Shown: positions 8,472-15,646 of the stretch, piece by piece
Numbering within the stretch: the stretch's first letter is position 1
Layout of the letters: each line of letters opens with the position of its first letter
Assembly (NCBI GenBank): GCA_016710365.1
Contig: JADJVW010000061.1
Location: 53,915-117,914, forward strand
DNA from: Candidatus Caldilinea saccharophila
GTDB taxonomy: Bacteria > Chloroflexota > Anaerolineae > Caldilineales > Caldilineaceae
Reading direction: 5' to 3'
Length of the DNA: 64,000 nt
The notes under the pieces: model-generated
Seen by the model: the letters and a program-made list of their open reading frames with translations, nothing else
What the model was told of the DNA's origin: nothing
Databases searched by the model: none
Translations under genes and position numbers: made by a program

Positions 8472-8852
8472 CTATTCCAACCACTGCTCCTGCTCGCCCA
8501 CGATCTTGAACTGGCGGGCGGAAAGGGGGGGCTGCGGCCAGCCATGGATCGCAGGCGGCGGCGCAGCCAACTGCTGCTGCGGCGGCAACGGCGCCTGCCC
8601 TGCAAGCACGATCACCGGTGGCTGGTACGCCGGCGCCATGCGTTCATGCTGTGGCGCCGGCCAGCGCTCGCTCTCGTGCGCGTCGCGTCGCCGGCTGCCG
8701 GCAAGGATCAGCAACGAAGCGGGAATGCTCGCCAGCACGCCCAGCAAAATGCCGACCGCCATGCCAACTGCGTCCGCGCTCAAGCGGCTGCCCAACCGCC
8801 ACACTGCCACACCGCCGATGATCACAATGGCCATTACTATCGCACGCTTCAT
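8472..8852 (-). CDS. Small membrane protein, coupled to the FtsK-like gene
   Basis: This 126-residue protein has two predicted membrane helices (about residues 4-20 and 27-53), then a basic patch (GSRRRDAHESER) and a Pro/Gln-rich cytoplasmic tail. No family is recognised. Its ATG overlaps the stop of the FtsK-like gene by four bases, so the two are translationally coupled and share the LexA-box promoter. A role as a membrane partner or anchor for the translocase, or as an SOS-induced division modulator, is speculative but testable. Confidence 0.65.
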   Translation of the reverse strand: MKRAIVMAIVIIGGVAVWRLGSRLSADAVGMAVGILLGVLASIPASLLILAGSRRRDAHESERWPAPQHERMAPAYQPPVIVLAGQAPLPPQQQLAAPPPAIHGWPQPPLSARQFKIVGEQEQWLE

Positions 8853-9913
8853 AAAGGCTCCTTTTCATGCCGGCGCTGGCCGGGCGTCACTCTGGCCGGC
8901 GGCCTGGCGCGCTTGGCGCCCAGCGACCGACATTCCTCCTCGCTGATCCAGGCCGCTTGAAAACGCATCGCTTCCCCTTTTGTCACCAGCAGAAAGTCGC
9001 CGCGTCCCGCCAACTTCTCGGCGCCACTGTCGGTGATGCCGGTGGCGTGGCGCGCTTCGTCGCGACTTGCCACCGCCCCGACCAACCTCACTGGAAAATT
9101 CGCTTTCATGGCGCTGCCGATCACATTGGCGGTGGGCTTCTGGGTGCAGGCAAGAATATGAATGCCTGCCTGCCGGCCGCGTTGCGCCAATCGCACAATC
9201 GCGCCTTCCACAGCTTTGCCGCCTGTCTGCAACAGATCGGCCAGTTCGTCGATCGCCACCACGATCACGGGCGTGCTGACGCTTTCGCCATCGCGCCGCT
9301 CCATTTCGCGCACGAGCATGCGCAGGTGCAGCGTAGTCGCCTGTATCTCCGTCAGCAGGCCGCCTTCGACATGGGGCAAGTGGGCAAGCGGGGCAAATCC
9401 ACGACCTTTGGGGTCGATGAGCACCAGACGCAGCGCCTGGGCGTCGTTGTTGAGCGCCAGCGATGCCAGCATGGCGCGCGCTAATGCGCTTTTGCCACTG
9501 CCTGTTGTTCCTACGATGAGAATATGCACGACATCCGGCGCGGGCAGGCGCAGCAGCAACGGCTGTCCGGCCTCCTCCAGCCCCAGGATCGCGGCATGGG
9601 GAGGCACTGCGTCCAACGAGGCGGCGAGTTGGAGCAGGCGCACCGGTTCTTCAAGGTTGCGGGGCACCTCGACATGCACAAAGGCGCCACTGCGTGCGAC
9701 GCGCACCGAAGCGCAGCCCAATCCAAGCGCGATTTCCTCCGCCAGCGCGATCAGGCGATTGACGCGCACGCGCGGGTCAGGCTGCACGCGAAACTGAATA
9801 AAGCGCGGTGTGACTACCCCACCCAACACAATTCCGCTTGCTTTATGCCGCGCTAAAACTCCTTCGATCTGGTCAGCGCTAGGCTCCAACCAGGCACGAT
9901 CGGGTTTCATCAT
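8849..9913 (-). CDS. FtsK/SpoIIIE-like DNA translocase ATPase
   Basis: This 354-residue soluble protein has a single FtsK/SpoIIIE-type ATPase domain. Walker A is GTTGSGKSAL at about residues 135-144, Walker B is VIVVAIDELADLL, and the HILACTQKP strand that follows is typical of the family. It lacks the N-terminal membrane domain and the C-terminal gamma (KOPS-reading) winged helix of true FtsK, so it is not the chromosome-segregation FtsK. The start at 9913 (or the adjacent ATG at 9910) is chosen because the -35 and -10 boxes lie between 9933 and 9961; a longer frame would begin inside the -35 box. It may act on DNA during repair or on mobile DNA. The gene is followed by a coupled small membrane protein. 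Confidence 0.85.
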   Translation of the reverse strand: MMKPDRAWLEPSADQIEGVLARHKASGIVLGGVVTPRFIQFRVQPDPRVRVNRLIALAEEIALGLGCASVRVARSGAFVHVEVPRNLEEPVRLLQLAASLDAVPPHAAILGLEEAGQPLLLRLPAPDVVHILIVGTTGSGKSALARAMLASLALNNDAQALRLVLIDPKGRGFAPLAHLPHVEGGLLTEIQATTLHLRMLVREMERRDGESVSTPVIVVAIDELADLLQTGGKAVEGAIVRLAQRGRQAGIHILACTQKPTANVIGSAMKANFPVRLVGAVASRDEARHATGITDSGAEKLAGRGDFLLVTKGEAMRFQAAWISEEECRSLGAKRARPPARVTPGQRRHEKEPL

Positions 9914-9932
9914 TTCTACCGTCCGTGCCTTG

Positions 9933-9961
9933 ATTGTATAGAACAAATGTTCCATTGTCAA
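9933..9961 (-). promoter_or_regulatory. Promoter of the FtsK-like gene
   Basis: Read on the minus strand, TTGACA (9961-9956) and TACAAT (9938-9933) are separated by 17 bp, a near-consensus sigma-70 promoter. The predicted start is near 9926, giving a leader of about 13 nt before the ATG at 9913. The spacer contains the LexA-type box annotated separately. Confidence 0.75.
9941..9952. promoter_or_regulatory. LexA (SOS) box of the GAAC-N4-GTTC type
   Basis: GAACAAATGTTC is a perfect match to the GAAC-N4-GTTC core bound by Bacillus-type LexA repressors. It sits entirely between the -35 and -10 hexamers, where repressor binding would block RNA polymerase. The match, its position and the DNA-related product together support SOS control. 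LexA itself is not in the window, so its binding specificity in this organism is assumed. Confidence 0.7.
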
Positions 9962-10041
9962 GGTAGCAGGATATTTTGGATATGTTGGAGGGCGCCAGCA
10001 GGATGGAAAAAGCGCCTCGTGCTATTTTTCCGGGATCTGCT

Positions 10042-10860
10042 TCAACTGAGTTGGTCGAGAAAACAGGTCAGGTGCGCGGCTACGACGGTGGGTTGCTCGA
10101 GGGGTGCATTGTGACCGGCCTCCTCGATAAAATGTAATTGGCTGCCGGGGATGCGTTCGTGCAGCGTCTTGCTGAGCGCAGGGGGCGTCATCCGGTCGTG
10201 CCGTCCGCAGAGGATCAGCGTAGGCGTCCGCAACATTTCCAATCGATCGCGTACATCGAAAGCTTCGACCGCGATAAAATCTCCATAAAGCGTCTGCGGA
10301 TCGTTCTCACGTAAGGCGCGTAAATAATGTTCCTTCTCGTTCGCGCCCGTCGAACTGTGATAAGAGTACTCGACGATCTGTGCCGTCGTGTCGTGAAAAT
10401 CATGCAGGATGCCGTCGAGAAAAGCGGGCGAGACTTTTATGCGCCCGCCAGCCCCCACCACGATGATGCCTGCCAGCCGGTGCGCGTAGGCAAGGGCAAA
10501 GTCCAGCGCAATCGCGCCGCCCATCGAATGTCCGGCCAACACAAACCAGGGCAATTCAAGCCCGTCGACAAAATCGTGGATAATCTCGCTGTAAGCATCG
10601 ATCGTGGCGCAGACCGGCTGTGGCGACTCGCCGTGACCGGGCAAGTCCAGGGCATAGACGGCGGTCTCCGCCAGATGGCGGACCTGCGGCGGCCATACCA
10701 GATGATTGCCGCCCGCGCCATGCACCAGCACTACCGGAGGACGCCCCGGCGCGATATGACGCCCGTAACGGCGGAAAGCCAGGGTGCGGTTGCCGACAAC
10801 GATTGTTTCCACGAAAAAGGGCTCTCCCAGGTTGAGTGTGAGGATAGGCTTCGTGCTCAT
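10042..10860 (-). CDS. Alpha/beta-fold hydrolase
   Basis: This 272-residue protein has the alpha/beta hydrolase fold. The oxyanion motif is HGAGGNHLVW (from residue 48), the nucleophile elbow is GHSMGG with Ser at residue 112, the acid is in CGRHDRMTP, and the His is in EEAGHNAPLE. The ATG at 10860 (MSTKPIL) is preferred to one 14 residues upstream. It is closest in style to bacterial 2-hydroxymuconate-semialdehyde hydrolase or haloperoxidase-like esterases; the substrate is unknown. It is divergent from the AlkZ-like gene. Confidence 0.88.
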   Translation of the reverse strand: MSTKPILTLNLGEPFFVETIVVGNRTLAFRRYGRHIAPGRPPVVLVHGAGGNHLVWPPQVRHLAETAVYALDLPGHGESPQPVCATIDAYSEIIHDFVDGLELPWFVLAGHSMGGAIALDFALAYAHRLAGIIVVGAGGRIKVSPAFLDGILHDFHDTTAQIVEYSYHSSTGANEKEHYLRALRENDPQTLYGDFIAVEAFDVRDRLEMLRTPTLILCGRHDRMTPPALSKTLHERIPGSQLHFIEEAGHNAPLEQPTVVAAHLTCFLDQLS

Positions 10861-10986
10861 TCTAGCGCATCGGTTCCTGATGAAAAAATAGGGTGGAGTC
10901 AAGGGAGAGTTCGACTTGTTCAGCAGGGCAAGACGCGATAAACTTCCTGGTCAGCACATTTGTTCGTTCTCAGGCTATAACGAGAT

Positions 10987-12102
10987 ATGTCCATGACTCA
11001 GACGCCCATTCACGTCGACCTTCAGCAGGTGCGTTGGTTTCGCCTGCGCCGATCCGGGTTGATCGATCCCTTTGCCACGCCCGAACTCGCCGCGCAGATG
11101 CTGGCCGGCGTGCAGGCGCAGATCCATCCTGCCGCCGGTGTGGCGTTGTTCAACCGCACGGCTGGCTTGAGCCACGCCCGGTACGATGCGCTGCTCTTCG
11201 ATGACCGCTCCCTGGTCAAGCTGTGGGGACAGCGCGGCACGCTGCATGTTTATGCCACTGCCGATTGGCCGTTGGTGTGCGCCATGCTGGCCGCACGCAA
11301 AAGTTGGTGGGAGCGTGTGGCCGAGCGCACCGACGCCAGCGACGCCTATGTCGAGCTTGTCGCGCGCGCCGAGGCGCTGCTGCGCGCAAAGGGCGTGATG
11401 GGTCGCTCCGACCTGCGCGCTTCCGGCCTCATCATCAATGAGGATCATTTGTCGCCGTGGGGCGGCCTGTTTGCCGATCTCGTGCGCCAGGGCCATGCGT
11501 GCCACGCGGCGCGTGACGGCGAGGGCCTCTTTGCGCACCGCGCTAGCTGGCGCCCCGATCTTGCCTGGGACCTGCCCGACCCTGACGCCGCCAATCGTGA
11601 CATCTTGCGGCGTTATCTACACACCTACGGGCCGGCCACTTTGCAGGATTTCGCCTACTGGCGTGGCGACAAGCGCGAGTCGGCGCGCCGCTGGTTGGCA
11701 GCACTCGAAGGTGAAGTAATGCAAGTGATCGTGGACGGCGTCGAAATGCTCCTCCTGCGGCAGGATATTGACGAGCTGCTGGCGCCCGCGGACGCGTTGC
11801 GCGCCACGGTGCGGATGCTTTACCGTTTTGACCCGCTCCTGCTGGCGCACAAGGACAAGCGTTGGATCGTGCCCCCCACGCATCACAAGCAGGTCTTTCG
11901 CATCGCCGGTCATATCGAGGGCGTGGTGCTCGACGCCGGACGCGCTGTTGCCACGTGGCGCTATATACGCAAGTCCAGTGGGCTGGTCATCACGCTGGAG
12001 CCGTTCAAAAAACTATCGATGCGCGTACGTCGCGCCGTTGAAAAACAGTCGCAGCGCATCGCCGGCTTTTTGGGGCTGCCTTTGGCGGAAATCGCCGGCT
12101 AG
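10987..12102 (+). CDS. Winged-helix DNA glycosylase family protein (AlkZ/YcaQ-like)
   Basis: This 371-residue protein belongs to the HTH_42 (winged helix DNA-binding) family, whose studied members AlkZ and YcaQ excise alkylated bases and open interstrand crosslinks. The catalytic-type QAQ motif is present at residues 43-45 (LAGVQAQIHPAA), followed by the conserved LWGQRGTLHVY and a late LLYRFDPLLLAHKDKRW-like block. It is therefore a likely base-excision repair enzyme. TATAAC at 10976-10981 is the only visible -10 box and would place the transcript start within a base or two of the ATG. It is divergent from the hydrolase and 1 kb from the SOS-type FtsK-like gene. Confidence 0.85.
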   Translation: MSMTQTPIHVDLQQVRWFRLRRSGLIDPFATPELAAQMLAGVQAQIHPAAGVALFNRTAGLSHARYDALLFDDRSLVKLWGQRGTLHVYATADWPLVCAMLAARKSWWERVAERTDASDAYVELVARAEALLRAKGVMGRSDLRASGLIINEDHLSPWGGLFADLVRQGHACHAARDGEGLFAHRASWRPDLAWDLPDPDAANRDILRRYLHTYGPATLQDFAYWRGDKRESARRWLAALEGEVMQVIVDGVEMLLLRQDIDELLAPADALRATVRMLYRFDPLLLAHKDKRWIVPPTHHKQVFRIAGHIEGVVLDAGRAVATWRYIRKSSGLVITLEPFKKLSMRVRRAVEKQSQRIAGFLGLPLAEIAG

Positions 12103-12104
12103 TC

Positions 12105-12144
12105 CACAGGTGACAGTCGCTTTGGGCAGTGACTGTCACCTGTG
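12105..12144. repeat. Perfect inverted repeat after the glycosylase gene
   Basis: CACAGGTGACAGTC (12105-12118) and GACTGTCACCTGTG (12131-12144) are perfect 14-bp arms around a 12-base spacer, starting three bases after the AlkZ-like stop codon. No U-tract follows on either strand, so it is either a non-canonical terminator or a palindromic repeat of a seventh kind. Confidence 0.6.
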
Positions 12145-12292
12145 CAAATGAAAATGGGCGCGAATCAAGTCAACGCAGGCTCTCTATCCTTCGCCCCCCC
12201 CGTTCTCTGAGTTTGCCGTTTTCTGCTGCGCTGGCCGATAATCTCCTGACGACCCATTCAACTGCGGATAGCTGTCTGAGAAATGACACATC

Positions 12293-12476
12293 TTGACCCA
12301 GAGGCGCGGCGATGCTGAGAAAACGTGGAAAAGTGCTTGCCAAATCCTTGCTTGCACCTCTTCTGCCCCTCTCTGTTTTCCTGCGGCGTTGCGTCGAGAG
12401 TGCTCGCAGCGAGAACTGTCTGGTTTCTTTTCTCGCTTTTCTCCGCGCACCTCTGTCGCCCTGCGCCTCTGCGTCA
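12293..12476. repeat. Imperfect palindromic repeat, family A (long copy)
   Basis: The gap 12103-12520 contains no credible gene; its short reading frames have no family features. It holds a large degenerate palindrome. TTGACCCAGAGGCGCGG on the left is mirrored at the right end by GCGCCTCTGCGTCA (12463-12476). GAGAAAA and TTTTCTC tracts lie inside, as in the copies at 367-465 and 59455-59525. The remaining DNA (12145-12292) shows no feature I recognise. Confidence 0.55.
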
Positions 12477-12520
12477 GAGAGCATTAGCCCGGCGCGTAGA
12501 AGAAATGTGGAGCAGCCGCG

Positions 12521-13123
12521 ATGAACCTGGCGAACTGGATCACCCTGGCGCGTTTTCCCTTATTGATTCTCCTGGTGCTGATGATCTTTTTCGGCGGGGT
12601 GACCGGACGTTTTCTGGCCGCGCCGGGCGTGCTGCTGCTGATCGTGCTTGACGCCGTCGATGGGATCGTCGCACGGCGCCGGGGTGAAACCACCTTGCTG
12701 GGCAGCGTACTCGACATCGCCGCCGATCGCGCCGTCGAGATCGTGCTGTGGGTGGTCTTCGCCAGCCTTTCGCTGATCTCGCTGGTCATTCCGATCACCT
12801 TTATCATACGCGGCGCGCTGACGGATTCTGTACGCGAGATCGGCTATGCCGGCGGCAAGAGCGCACACGCTCAGGTGCAAGGCGACTGGGGATATTGGGT
12901 CGTGGCGGGCCGGCCGATGCGGGCTGGCTACGGCATGGTCAAGGCCGCGGCCTTTGCCATGCTTGCTTTGACGCTGGCGTTGCAGACGATCAACTCACCC
13001 TGGCTGTCGTGGGTATGGACGGCGGCGGCGGTGTTGAGTTGGCTCGCCACCGTGCTTTGCATCGTGCGCGGCGCGCCTGTGATGATAGAGGCATTTCGCT
13101 GGGAACAGAAGGAGAGGACATGA
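12521..13123 (+). CDS. CDP-alcohol phosphatidyltransferase (PgsA-like)
   Basis: This 200-residue membrane enzyme has about five helices. The full family signature D-x2-DG-x2-AR-x8-G-x3-D-x3-D is present at residues 44-69 (D44, D47, G48, A51, R52, G61, D65, D69). It transfers a phosphatidyl group from CDP-diacylglycerol to an alcohol at the cytoplasmic membrane face. Its stop codon overlaps the ATG of a PTPMT1-like phosphatase by four bases, which suggests the product is a phosphorylated lipid that the partner dephosphorylates: phosphatidylglycerophosphate or an archaetidyl/inositol-phosphate analogue. That points to a PgsA-type role, but the acceptor alcohol is inferred from context. Confidence 0.88.
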   Translation: MNLANWITLARFPLLILLVLMIFFGGVTGRFLAAPGVLLLIVLDAVDGIVARRRGETTLLGSVLDIAADRAVEIVLWVVFASLSLISLVIPITFIIRGALTDSVREIGYAGGKSAHAQVQGDWGYWVVAGRPMRAGYGMVKAAAFAMLALTLALQTINSPWLSWVWTAAAVLSWLATVLCIVRGAPVMIEAFRWEQKERT

Positions 13124-13689
13124 AGCTAGGGGTGGAGATGCGCAAAGGTTGGCGTATCTTGACGCAACGGCTCCACGAACAAGGGCTGTGGGTGACGCTG
13201 CAATGGATATGGGGGCGGGGACTTTCCTACGTGACCGGTGTGCCGGTGCTGAAATATAGCCGCGTGACGCCGCAGCTCTATGTTGGCTCGCAGTTTAACG
13301 CGGCCGGCAGAAGGGCGCTGGAGCGTGCAGGCATCAGCGCGGTCGTTAACCTGCGCACCGAATTTGACGATGCCGCCTACGGTCTGGCCTTTCCCAATTA
13401 CTGCTATCTCCCCACGGTGGATGACACTTCGCCTAGCCCCGCTCACTTTCAAAAGGGAGTCGACTTCATTCAGGCGCAGATCGAAGCGGGAGGCGCGGTC
13501 TACGTTCATTGCAAAGCCGGCGTCGGACGCGCGCCTACGATGGCCGCCGCCTATTTTATCTCCCAGGGGCACAGCACGGACGAAGCGATCGCGCTCATCC
13601 AACAGGTGCGCCCCTTTATCACCATCACTTCGCCCCAAATGGAGGCGCTGCGGGTGTATGAGGCCGAAGTTGAGCGGCTGAACGATTGA
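13120..13689 (+). CDS. Dual-specificity phosphatase, PTPMT1-like (possible phosphatidylglycerophosphate phosphatase)
   Basis: This 189-residue protein has the Cys-based phosphatase loop HCKAGVGRAPT, with nucleophile C131 and phosphate-binding R137, and a general-acid Asp in LPTVDDT (residues 101-102). The stretch from LPTVDDTSPSPAHFQKGVDF through VYVHCKAG to RPFITITSPQ follows mitochondrial PTPMT1 closely in order and spacing; PTPMT1 removes phosphate from phosphatidylglycerophosphate. The residue after R137 is Ala where most phosphatases have Ser/Thr. ATGA overlap with the phosphatidyltransferase indicates translational coupling and a joint pathway. A hydrophobic N-terminal segment (residues 23-45) may touch the membrane. 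Action on lipid is inferred. Confidence 0.85.
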   Translation: MKLGVEMRKGWRILTQRLHEQGLWVTLQWIWGRGLSYVTGVPVLKYSRVTPQLYVGSQFNAAGRRALERAGISAVVNLRTEFDDAAYGLAFPNYCYLPTVDDTSPSPAHFQKGVDFIQAQIEAGGAVYVHCKAGVGRAPTMAAAYFISQGHSTDEAIALIQQVRPFITITSPQMEALRVYEAEVERLND

Positions 13690-13705
13690 GCCGGCGGAAG
13701 ATCTC

Positions 13706-13993
13706 CTACCCTTCCAAGAACACCGCCGCCAACTCCGTCCATTCCTCATCCAGCGGGATCGAGGCCACCGGCTTGCCCGCACGTCGATACCAATACGCGG
13801 CGTTGTCTAGATCGCCCTCGACGCGATGCAGATAGGCGTGCACCCAGTCGAGCGCCGGGCCGCCCGGCTGCGTGATATCGTGGGCGCGCTCCCATTCGCC
13901 CTTTGCCGCGTGCCAAAGCGCCTGCAACGCCGGGCTGAGGCCGGCCGGCGGCGCTGCTTGTGCAAGCGATGCGCTAAATTCCGATAGCTGCAT
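13706..13993 (-). CDS. Small TPR-like hypothetical protein
   Basis: This 95-residue soluble protein resembles a widespread group of bacterial hypotheticals with a single TPR-like helical pair (WVHAYLHRVEGDLDNAAYWY then RRAGKP). The ATG at 13993 follows GAGGAG. Its role is not known. It is convergent with the phosphatase gene, 17 bp apart, and the strand downstream of DUF423 leads to it across a family B palindrome. Confidence 0.7.
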   Translation of the reverse strand: MQLSEFSASLAQAAPPAGLSPALQALWHAAKGEWERAHDITQPGGPALDWVHAYLHRVEGDLDNAAYWYRRAGKPVASIPLDEEWTELAAVFLEG

Positions 13994-14037
13994 AAACTCC
14001 TCATTTCTGAAAAGATGGATGGAATAGGAAAGAGTCG

Positions 14038-14122
14038 ATAGCACGCGGATGACGCGGATCAAGCAGATTTTCGCTGATCTGATCCGCGAGCATCCGCACA
14101 ATCCGCGTCATCCGCATGCTAT
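14038..14122. repeat. 85-bp palindromic repeat, family B (copy 1)
   Basis: The 22-bp end arms are inverted complements with one mismatch (ATAGCACGCGGATGACGCGG against ATAGCATGCGGATGACGCGG). The centre (14066-14087) is the exact reverse complement of 34399-34420. The second copy at 34364-34448 is also exactly 85 bp. Both sit between genes. No coding potential. Confidence 0.8.
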
Positions 14123-14137
14123 TTTTGCTCGGCAAAC

Positions 14138-14509
14138 TCAGTTGCGCCAGGCTGTGATCGCCAACAGCAACCAGCCGGCGATAAACGCCACGCCGCCGAT
14201 GGGCGTGATCGCGCCGAGCCAGCGCTGGCCGGTGAAGGCCATGAGAAAGAGGCTGCCCGAAAAGAAGACAATCCCCGCCACAAAGAGCCAGCCGGCCCAG
14301 AGCGGTAAATTGCTGGCCGGCCACTTGCTCAGCGCCAGCACGACGACAAACAAGGCCAGCCCGTGAAAGAACATATAGGTGACGCCGGTCTGGTAGTTGG
14401 CCAACATGCCGGCGTCGAGGCGGTCGCGCAACGCGTGCGCGCCAAACGCGCCCAGCGCGACCGACAGGCCGCCGAGTAGAGATGCAATGAGAAAGAAGGT
14501 GCGTTCCAT
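14138..14509 (-). CDS. DUF423 family membrane protein
   Basis: This 123-residue protein has four predicted membrane helices and the DUF423 (YgdD-like) family signature: GAFGAHALRDRLDAGMLANY near the N-terminus, FHGLALFVVVL, and FSGSLFLMAFTGQRWLG then TPIGGVAFIAGW at the C-terminus. The function of this family is unknown; it is a compact inner-membrane protein found in many phyla. The ATG at 14509 overlaps the last codons of the propeller lipoprotein gene, so the two are probably cotranscribed. Confidence 0.9.
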   Translation of the reverse strand: MERTFFLIASLLGGLSVALGAFGAHALRDRLDAGMLANYQTGVTYMFFHGLALFVVVLALSKWPASNLPLWAGWLFVAGIVFFSGSLFLMAFTGQRWLGAITPIGGVAFIAGWLLLAITAWRN

Positions 14510-14514
14510 AGTTG

Positions 14515-15645
14515 TCAATTCCCGTTTTGTGTAATGCGGTAAATCGTTCCGGTTGCAAAATCGCTCACCAACAGGCTGCCGTCGCGCCAGGCGAGCAGAT
14601 GTTGCGGGTTGCGCAGGCCGGTAAGGAAGGGCGAGATTTCACCCGTGGCGTTGTCGCCATCGGGGTTATCGCCCGGAGTGATCTTCACCTGGACTACCTC
14701 GCCGGTGTTCCACAGCGCGACGAGCAGGATGCTCGCATCCCACGGCGCAATCGCGACGCTGGTAGGCGTCGCCCCCGGCGCAAAGAGCGCCACCGGTGCG
14801 CGCGTCGCAGCGCAGTCCTCGGTTGTGCCTGCGTAGCGCGCCACTGGCTCACGGTCGCCCGCGCAGCGCGGCCAGCCAAAGTCGGCGCCGGTGACGACCA
14901 GGTTCAGTTCGTCGGGCGGATAGCCTTCATCGATGGGATCGTCGCCGATCTCGGTCGTCCAGATGCGTCCCTGAGCATCAATCGTGTGCCCGTAGGCGCC
15001 CTTGAGACCGGTCGCCAGCACGCGCGGGTTGGTGGCATCCTGCGGCGTCAGCGCCCAGAGCGTGGCCGAACCGGCGGCCGCGGTGTTGCCAAGCCGGCTG
15101 CCACTCGTCTCGTAGACAATCTCCCCGTGCGGCGTCACGGTCAGCGCACCGTTCGAACGGCCGTTGAAAGGCAGATCGGTCAACACCGGGTCGGGTGGGC
15201 CAACCGAAGCATCGGCGCCGATGGGGGCGACCAGCAGCTCGCGTCCCGACGCGATCCACAACATGCCATTGTGCGCCGCGATGCCGGTCGGCTTCATCAG
15301 CCCGTCAAGTTGTACGCGCCTGCCGCCGGTGTTTGGGTTGATCGAGAGCACCTGGCCTTTGCCCTCGTTTTCGCCGCCGTTCAGTTGCGCCACCCACAGC
15401 CGCCCGTCCGGGCCGGCGATCATCTGTGTTGGGCCGGACAGCCCGTCGGCCACCAGCTCTGCGGTGAAGCCTGGCGGCAGGACGAGTTCGGAGGCGCGCG
15501 GGGCAAGGGGCGCAGGTGTGGGCGTCGCCAGCAAATTGGTGCAACTTGTCAGCAACAGCATCACCAACGCCGCCCAGATTACCCATAGCGCCTGGCGGTG
15601 TTTTGCCTCAAGCGCGCTTCGTCTCCAAAACTGAACCAAGTCCAT
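14515..15645 (-). CDS. Lipoprotein with PQQ-dehydrogenase/ScyD-like beta-propeller
   Basis: This 376-residue lipoprotein starts at the ATG one base after the aminopeptidase stop. The N-terminal helix ends in LLLTSC, a lipobox, followed by a short TPTPAP linker. The rest is a six-bladed propeller of the soluble glucose/sorbosone dehydrogenase or ScyD/E type (LVADGLSGPTQMIAGPDGRL, MKPTGIAAHNGMLWIASG, GLKGAYGHTIDAQGRIW, LTGLRNPQHLLAWRDGSLL). The C-terminal TGIRNPQ-like and DFATGTIYRI blocks are typical of the group. Without structural comparison a sugar dehydrogenase activity is uncertain; it may be a binding propeller on the cell surface. Confidence 0.82.
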   Translation of the reverse strand: MDLVQFWRRSALEAKHRQALWVIWAALVMLLLTSCTNLLATPTPAPLAPRASELVLPPGFTAELVADGLSGPTQMIAGPDGRLWVAQLNGGENEGKGQVLSINPNTGGRRVQLDGLMKPTGIAAHNGMLWIASGRELLVAPIGADASVGPPDPVLTDLPFNGRSNGALTVTPHGEIVYETSGSRLGNTAAAGSATLWALTPQDATNPRVLATGLKGAYGHTIDAQGRIWTTEIGDDPIDEGYPPDELNLVVTGADFGWPRCAGDREPVARYAGTTEDCAATRAPVALFAPGATPTSVAIAPWDASILLVALWNTGEVVQVKITPGDNPDGDNATGEISPFLTGLRNPQHLLAWRDGSLLVSDFATGTIYRITQNGN

Positions 15646-15646
15646 C

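Noticed and set aside
9914..9961. A longer N-terminus for the FtsK-like protein starting at a TTG
   Set aside because: The TTG is the first three bases of the -35 box, and the transcript is predicted to start downstream of it.
12170..12484. Small open frames in the 12.1-12.5 kb gap
   Set aside because: They fall in palindromic repeat DNA, have no ribosome site and carry no conserved text.
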